From Streptomyces griseoruber (GTDB taxonomy: Bacteria > Actinomycetota > Actinomycetes > Streptomycetales > Streptomycetaceae): 64,000 nt of DNA. Both the position numbers and the translations under genes were made by a program. The notes under the pieces were generated by a model that made no database searches, had not been told where the DNA came from, and was given only the letters and a program-made list of their open reading frames with translations. Each line of letters starts with the position of its first letter. Position 1 is the first letter of the stretch. Positions 59,879-64,000 of this stretch are shown piece by piece. The stretch covers positions 62,001 to 126,000 of the forward strand of contig NZ_KQ948774.1 in NCBI RefSeq assembly GCF_001514205.1, in the 5' to 3' direction.

Positions 59879-60064
59879 TCAGCGCGAGACCTTGCCGGCC
59901 TTGATGCACGAGGTGCAAGCGTTCACGCGCTTCGGCGTCCCGCCGACCACGGTACGCACACGCTGGATGTTCGGGTTCCAGCGGCGAGACGTACGGCGGT
60001 GCGAGTGCGAGATGTTGTTGCCGAAGCCCGGCCCCTTGCCGCAGACGTCGCAGTTGGCAGCCAC
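59879..60064 (-). CDS. rpmB: 50S ribosomal protein L28
   Basis: 61 residues from GTG 60064. CDVCGKGPGFGNNISHSHRRT and RWNPNIQRVR are L28 signatures; the pairs CDVC and CTSC make this the zinc-binding (C+) form. Streptomycetes often carry an extra Cys-free copy under Zur control elsewhere; this one is the zinc form. Diverges from the FakA-like gene. Confidence 0.96.
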   Translation of the reverse strand: MAANCDVCGKGPGFGNNISHSHRRTSRRWNPNIQRVRTVVGGTPKRVNACTSCIKAGKVSR

Positions 60065-60273
60065 GGGTCACTCCAAAGACTTCAGATGCACTTACGGTTG
60101 GATCCCGGCATGCCGGGATCGAGATCGCAGGATCAGAGATCTGAGTGGCGTAGCCAGGAGAATGGCCCGATCGGATCGGGCAACCGGAGCAGCATACAAC
60201 GACTGCGCCAGTAGAACGAAACTACCACGGCTGCTCTACGCTGCGTGCAGTCCAGCAGCTCAGGGAGGCGCAG

Positions 60274-61953
60274 GTGGCGCAGGTGCCGCAGACATTCTTC
60301 GATGCTCTCGCGGTGCGCACCTGGTGCTCGCTCGCGCTCACGGCGCTGGGCCGCGCGCGCGAGGAGATCGACGCGATCAACGTCTACCCCGTCGCGGACG
60401 GCGACACCGGCACCAACCTCTATCTGACCGTCGAGTCCGCCACGACCGCCGTGGAGGCCGTGTTCGCGGGGTACGAGACCGCTCCGGCGGCCGTGCGCAG
60501 CCCGTCCCTCGCCGACGCCGCCCACGCGATGGCGCACGGCGCGCTCATAGGCGCGCGCGGGAACTCGGGGACGATCCTCGCCCAGCTCCTGCGCGGCATG
60601 GCCCAGGTCCTCGCCGACGAGGGTGAGACCTCTCACACCGACGGGGACGGGCTGCGGCTGGCCCTGCGGCACGCCGCCGACTCCGCCCGCCAGGCCGTCG
60701 CCCACCCCGTCGAGGGCACGGTCCTGTCGGTCGCCTCGGCCGCCGCCGACGCGGCCGCGGGCACCGAGGGCGACTGCGGGACCGTCGCCCGCGCCGCCTA
60801 CCGGGGGGCGTGCGCCGCCCTGGCCGCGACCCCGGCCCAGCTGGCCGTCCTGGAACACGCCGGGGTGGTCGACGCCGGCGGGCGGGGGCTGGTCGCCGTC
60901 CTCGCGGCGCTGGTGGAGACGTTCACCGGAGAGGCACCGGTGTTCTCCGGGGGCGCGGTGCACGCGCGCGGGGCGGCCGGTTCGGGGCCGGGCACCGCGG
61001 ACTGCGCCGACACACCGGGCGGCGCGGACGGGCCCGCCTTCGAGGTGATCTATCTCCTGGAGGCCGCGGACCCGGCCGTCGCCCGCCTGCGGCAGCGGCT
61101 GGACGCCCTCGGGGACTCCCTCGTCGTGGTCGGCGGCGACGGCCTGTGGAACGTCCACGTCCACGTGGACGACGCGGGCGCCGCCGTCGAGGCGGGCGTC
61201 GAGGCCGGACGGCCGTACCGGATCCGGATCACCCACTTCGGCGCCGGCGACGCCCACGCGCGCGGGGGCGAACGCCCGGTCCGCGAGCGCGTCCAGCGGG
61301 CCGTCGTCGCCGTCGTGCCCGGCGAGGGCCTGGCCGGGCTGTACACCGAGGCCGGCGCGACCACCGTCCTCGCCCGCCCAGGGGAGCCGCCCGCCAGCGG
61401 GGAGCTGGTGGAGGCCGTGCGGCGGGCCCACGCGCGCGAGGTCGTCCTGCTGCCCAACGACGCCGATCTGCGCCACACCGCCGCCGCGGCCGCCGAACAG
61501 GCCCGCTCGGAAGGCATCCGGGTGGCCCTGATCCCCACCCGCTCCGCCGTCCAGGGCATCGCCGCGCTCGCCGTGCACGAGGCGGACCGCCGCTTCGACG
61601 AGGACGTCGTCTCCATGACCTCCGCGGCCGGCGCCACCCGCTACGCCGAGGTCGCCGTCGCCGAGCGCCAGTCGTGGACCATGGCCGGCATCTGCCAGGC
61701 CGGTGACGTCCTCGGGCTCATCGACGGCGACGTCGCCGTCATCGGCGCCGACGTCACCGCCACCGCCGAGTCCACCCTGGACCGCATGCTCTCGGCGGGC
61801 GGCGAGCTGGTCACCCTGGTGCTCGGCGACGACGCCCCCGAGGGCATCGCCGAACACCTGGAGACGCGGGTGCGGGAGGCGTACCTCGCCGTCGACACGG
61901 TCGTGTACCGCGGCGGACGGCAGGGTGCGCTGCTGCTGATCGGCGTCGAGTAG
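60274..61953 (+). CDS. DAK2-domain kinase, FakA/YloV-like
   Basis: 559 residues from GTG 60274, with AGGGAGG 6 nt upstream. N-terminal DAK2 (DhaL-like) ATP-binding domain with NVYPVADGDTGTNLYL and GARGNSGTILAQLLRGM; C-terminal FakA-type domain with a metal-like VHVHVDDAG and EDVVSMTSAAGATRYAEVAVAER. Related proteins phosphorylate fatty acids bound to FakB. In streptomycetes it usually precedes recG. The 44-residue Gly/Ala-rich linker near 228-250 is variable. Confidence 0.88.
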   Translation: MAQVPQTFFDALAVRTWCSLALTALGRAREEIDAINVYPVADGDTGTNLYLTVESATTAVEAVFAGYETAPAAVRSPSLADAAHAMAHGALIGARGNSGTILAQLLRGMAQVLADEGETSHTDGDGLRLALRHAADSARQAVAHPVEGTVLSVASAAADAAAGTEGDCGTVARAAYRGACAALAATPAQLAVLEHAGVVDAGGRGLVAVLAALVETFTGEAPVFSGGAVHARGAAGSGPGTADCADTPGGADGPAFEVIYLLEAADPAVARLRQRLDALGDSLVVVGGDGLWNVHVHVDDAGAAVEAGVEAGRPYRIRITHFGAGDAHARGGERPVRERVQRAVVAVVPGEGLAGLYTEAGATTVLARPGEPPASGELVEAVRRAHAREVVLLPNDADLRHTAAAAAEQARSEGIRVALIPTRSAVQGIAALAVHEADRRFDEDVVSMTSAAGATRYAEVAVAERQSWTMAGICQAGDVLGLIDGDVAVIGADVTATAESTLDRMLSAGGELVTLVLGDDAPEGIAEHLETRVREAYLAVDTVVYRGGRQGALLLIGVE

Positions 61954-61956
61954 CCG

Positions 61957-64000
61957 CTACGCGCCGGACTCGTCGGGCTGCTCCAACGCCACCTGCAACA
62001 ACTGCTCCGCCTCGGCCCGCCGGCCCGCCACCGTCCCGTCGTCGCCCTCTCCCTCGCCCTCGTTCCCGGTCTCGTCGCCGTACGCCTCCGCATAGGCCCG
62101 CAGCACCGCACGCGCGCGTGCCGCCGCCCGGGCCGGCCGCCCCAGGTCGGTCTCCAGCCAGCCCGCGGCCAGCTCGGCGCCGGTCCGCGCGTGCAGCGCG
62201 TCGCCGTCCAGCGCGACGAACACCGCGACCGCCTCCGCCATCTGCGACAACGCCTCCTCCAGGGCGCCCCGGATCGAGTCGTCGTCGGCGTCCTCGGCGG
62301 CCGAGCGGGCCAGCAGGTCCCCGAACTGGCGGTGGGTGTGCCCGAGTTCGGCGACCAGCCGCAGCCGCGCCTCCTCGTCGTCCTCCGTCACGGCGAGCGC
62401 GTCCACGCACTCCTCCACCGCGCCGGCCATCAGCGCCCGCGCCCCCTCCGTCCCGTCCTCGGTCCGCAGCGCCAGCCACGCACGGGCGCGCAGCGAACGC
62501 ACCAGCCCGTGCACATTGCCCAGAGCGCGCCACAGCTCACCCGCGCGCGCGTACGCCCGGTCCGCCTCCTCGTGCAGTCCCGCCTGGCCGAGGGACTCGG
62601 CGGCCAGATGGGCGAGGGTCGCGTGATCGTGCTGCTCGGGCCAGTGCCGGGCGATCTCGGCGGCCTGGAGCCGGCGCTCGGCGGCGTCCCGGTGCTCGCC
62701 CAGCTCGCTCAGGCAGTCGCCCAGCCACCACTGCGTCTGGACGACCGCCCCGTCGCCGTGCGTCTCCTCCCGCAGATCGGCCAGCGCCGACTCCAGCACC
62801 TCCGCGGCCTCCGCCCAGCGGCCCAGCCGGACCAGATACCCGCCGAGCTGGTGCCGCGCCCACGCACCGAACGTCGGGCCCTCGCCCGCCTCGTCGGCCC
62901 AGTGCGCCGCCTCCAGGGCGTGCTCGGCGGCCTCCGCCGCCTGCCCCCGCTCCCCGACGACCTCGGCGAGCTGAAGATGCAGCTGGGCCCGCCCGACCGG
63001 CTCCAGAACGGGCCCGCCGTGCTCCAGGGCCGCCCGCAGCGCCCGCTCCGCCTCCGCCATGTCGCCCAGATGGTGCGCGAGACCCGCCAGCCGGGCCTCG
63101 TACTCGCAGGCGAACCACGGCAGCCCCGCCCCGGTGAACTCCGCGGCGGCCCGTGCGAACAACTGCGCGCCCGCCTCGACGTCCCCGGAGTGGGTGGCGA
63201 GTTCCCCGAGCATCGCGTGCCCCTCGGCGAGCCGCGCGGTCAGCCGTACGTCGTCCCCGGTCCGGCCCTCGACCAGCGCGAGCAGCTCCCGTACGGCCGC
63301 CTCCGCCTCCCCCAGAACCGTCTCCGCCATCGGCCCGTCCGCCTCGTGGACCCGCCGCATCAGGATCCGCGCCCGCGCCATCAGCACCCCCGCCGCCTGC
63401 CGCACCTGGGTGCCGCCCTCGGCGTACAGCGCGAGCACGTCGTCGTACGGGCCGGCCACCGCCGCGAGCGCCTTGCCGACGTCCTCACCGGCGAGCGCAC
63501 GGACGTACGCCCCCCGCGCGCGTGCCGCCAGCGACTCCCCGGGGTCGTCCGCCTCCGCGTACAGCTCGGCGGCCCGCTCGAACGTTTCCGCACCCTGCGG
63601 GCCCAGCGCGATCGCCTCGTGCTCGGCGATCTCCGCACGGTCGCGCGCGTCCAGCGCGCCCCCCGCCGCGCCCTGCGCGCCCTCGGCCGCCCGCGCGACC
63701 GCCGCCCACGCCTCCACGGCCTGCGGCCGCAGCGTGTCCGACAGCCGCCGGGCCTCGGCGAGCAGGTCCGGCAGCTCGGACCCCGCCGGCTCCGCCGCCA
63801 CGGCCGGCACCGGCGCGCCCACCGCGGCCGGACGCACCGCACGCACCCCGAGCGGCAACCGCTCCACCAGCGGACGCTGCGCCATCCGCGCGCGGGCCCG
63901 GTCACTGACGTACTCCGTGCCGTTGCGCTCGTCGAACCGCGCCGCCAGCGCGAGGGCCTCCGCGCGCGCGTGGGCGGCCAGTTCCCCGGCCGTCCACTCC
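61957..64000 (-). CDS. Large TPR-repeat protein (N-terminus outside window)
   Basis: At least 681 residues; the frame is open to the right edge, so its start lies outside (the ATG at 63885 is internal, preceded by FDERNGTEYVSDRARARM in frame). The chain is made of helical tetratricopeptide-like repeats, e.g. FERAAELYAEADDPGESLAARARGAY, YEARLAGLAHHLGDMAEAERALRAAL, EEADRAYARAGELWRALGNVHG. Ala/Leu/Glu-rich, no membrane part. Ends in GNEGEGEGDDG and a last helix. Probably a scaffold. Tail to tail with the kinase gene, 3 bp apart. Confidence 0.85.
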   Translation of the reverse strand, partial: EWTAGELAAHARAEALALAARFDERNGTEYVSDRARARMAQRPLVERLPLGVRAVRPAAVGAPVPAVAAEPAGSELPDLLAEARRLSDTLRPQAVEAWAAVARAAEGAQGAAGGALDARDRAEIAEHEAIALGPQGAETFERAAELYAEADDPGESLAARARGAYVRALAGEDVGKALAAVAGPYDDVLALYAEGGTQVRQAAGVLMARARILMRRVHEADGPMAETVLGEAEAAVRELLALVEGRTGDDVRLTARLAEGHAMLGELATHSGDVEAGAQLFARAAAEFTGAGLPWFACEYEARLAGLAHHLGDMAEAERALRAALEHGGPVLEPVGRAQLHLQLAEVVGERGQAAEAAEHALEAAHWADEAGEGPTFGAWARHQLGGYLVRLGRWAEAAEVLESALADLREETHGDGAVVQTQWWLGDCLSELGEHRDAAERRLQAAEIARHWPEQHDHATLAHLAAESLGQAGLHEEADRAYARAGELWRALGNVHGLVRSLRARAWLALRTEDGTEGARALMAGAVEECVDALAVTEDDEEARLRLVAELGHTHRQFGDLLARSAAEDADDDSIRGALEEALSQMAEAVAVFVALDGDALHARTGAELAAGWLETDLGRPARAAARARAVLRAYAEAYGDETGNEGEGEGDDGTVAGRRAEAEQLLQVALEQPDESGA

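Overview
The window is a high-GC actinobacterial chromosome segment and looks like a Streptomyces core region. Evidence is the third-position GC bias, the many GTG starts, two conservon operons (CvnA-D), a lysine/alanine-tailed HU protein, a separate epsilon subunit next to an acyl-CoA carboxyltransferase, an F420 gene (cofC) and an NdgR-type IclR regulator beside leuCD. Gene order matches, from memory, the part of the S. coelicolor chromosome running from the proline dehydrogenase genes to just before recG.

Layout. 0-4 kb: a leftward peptide/metal-chelate ABC transporter operon (binding protein, fused double permease, ATPase cut by the edge) whose promoter carries a Zur-like operator. 4-8 kb: PucR-type activator diverging from proline dehydrogenase and P5C dehydrogenase. 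8-11.3 kb: alpha/beta hydrolase, small proteins, Tat-exported phosphatase. 11.4-20.5 kb: leuB, ilvE and cimA (branched-chain amino acids), interrupted by an operon with a fused urease gamma-beta gene, a urease alpha gene, an agmatine deiminase, a Cys-rich protein and a TetR regulator. ilvE and cimA each have a short 5' leader ORF with rare Leu or Ile codons, and the cimA leader has an intrinsic terminator.

20.5-30.9 kb: GPP34 protein, large secreted GH3 enzyme, membrane protein, secreted trypsin, amidase, YceI protein, and the accB-accE pair. 30.9-41.5 kb: two tandem leftward conservons with almost identical CvnD genes. 42-48 kb: small peptide gene, FAH-family hydrolase, gltX, RelE-like protein, HAD hydrolase, a tRNA Gln-Glu-Glu-Gln-Glu cluster, and a divergent MerR/DUF4188 pair. 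47.7-50.7 kb: ndgR diverging from leuCD.

50.9-58.9 kb: hupS, cofC, plsC-gpsA, ddl, a DUF3515 lipoprotein, a stand-alone Lrp sensor domain and thiL-thiD. 58.9-59.7 kb holds broken fragments of an FAD monooxygenase and of a SARP-type BTAD domain. 59.9-64 kb: rpmB, a FakA/YloV-like kinase, and a large TPR protein running off the right edge.

How it fits together: amino-acid supply (Leu/Ile/Val synthesis, proline use), translation (gltX with the tRNAs it serves, rpmB), envelope precursors (ddl, plsC, gpsA) and developmental signalling (conservons) sit side by side. Most operons end in strong GC hairpins, usually without a U tract. All functional calls are by recognition of motifs in the translations; no search was run.
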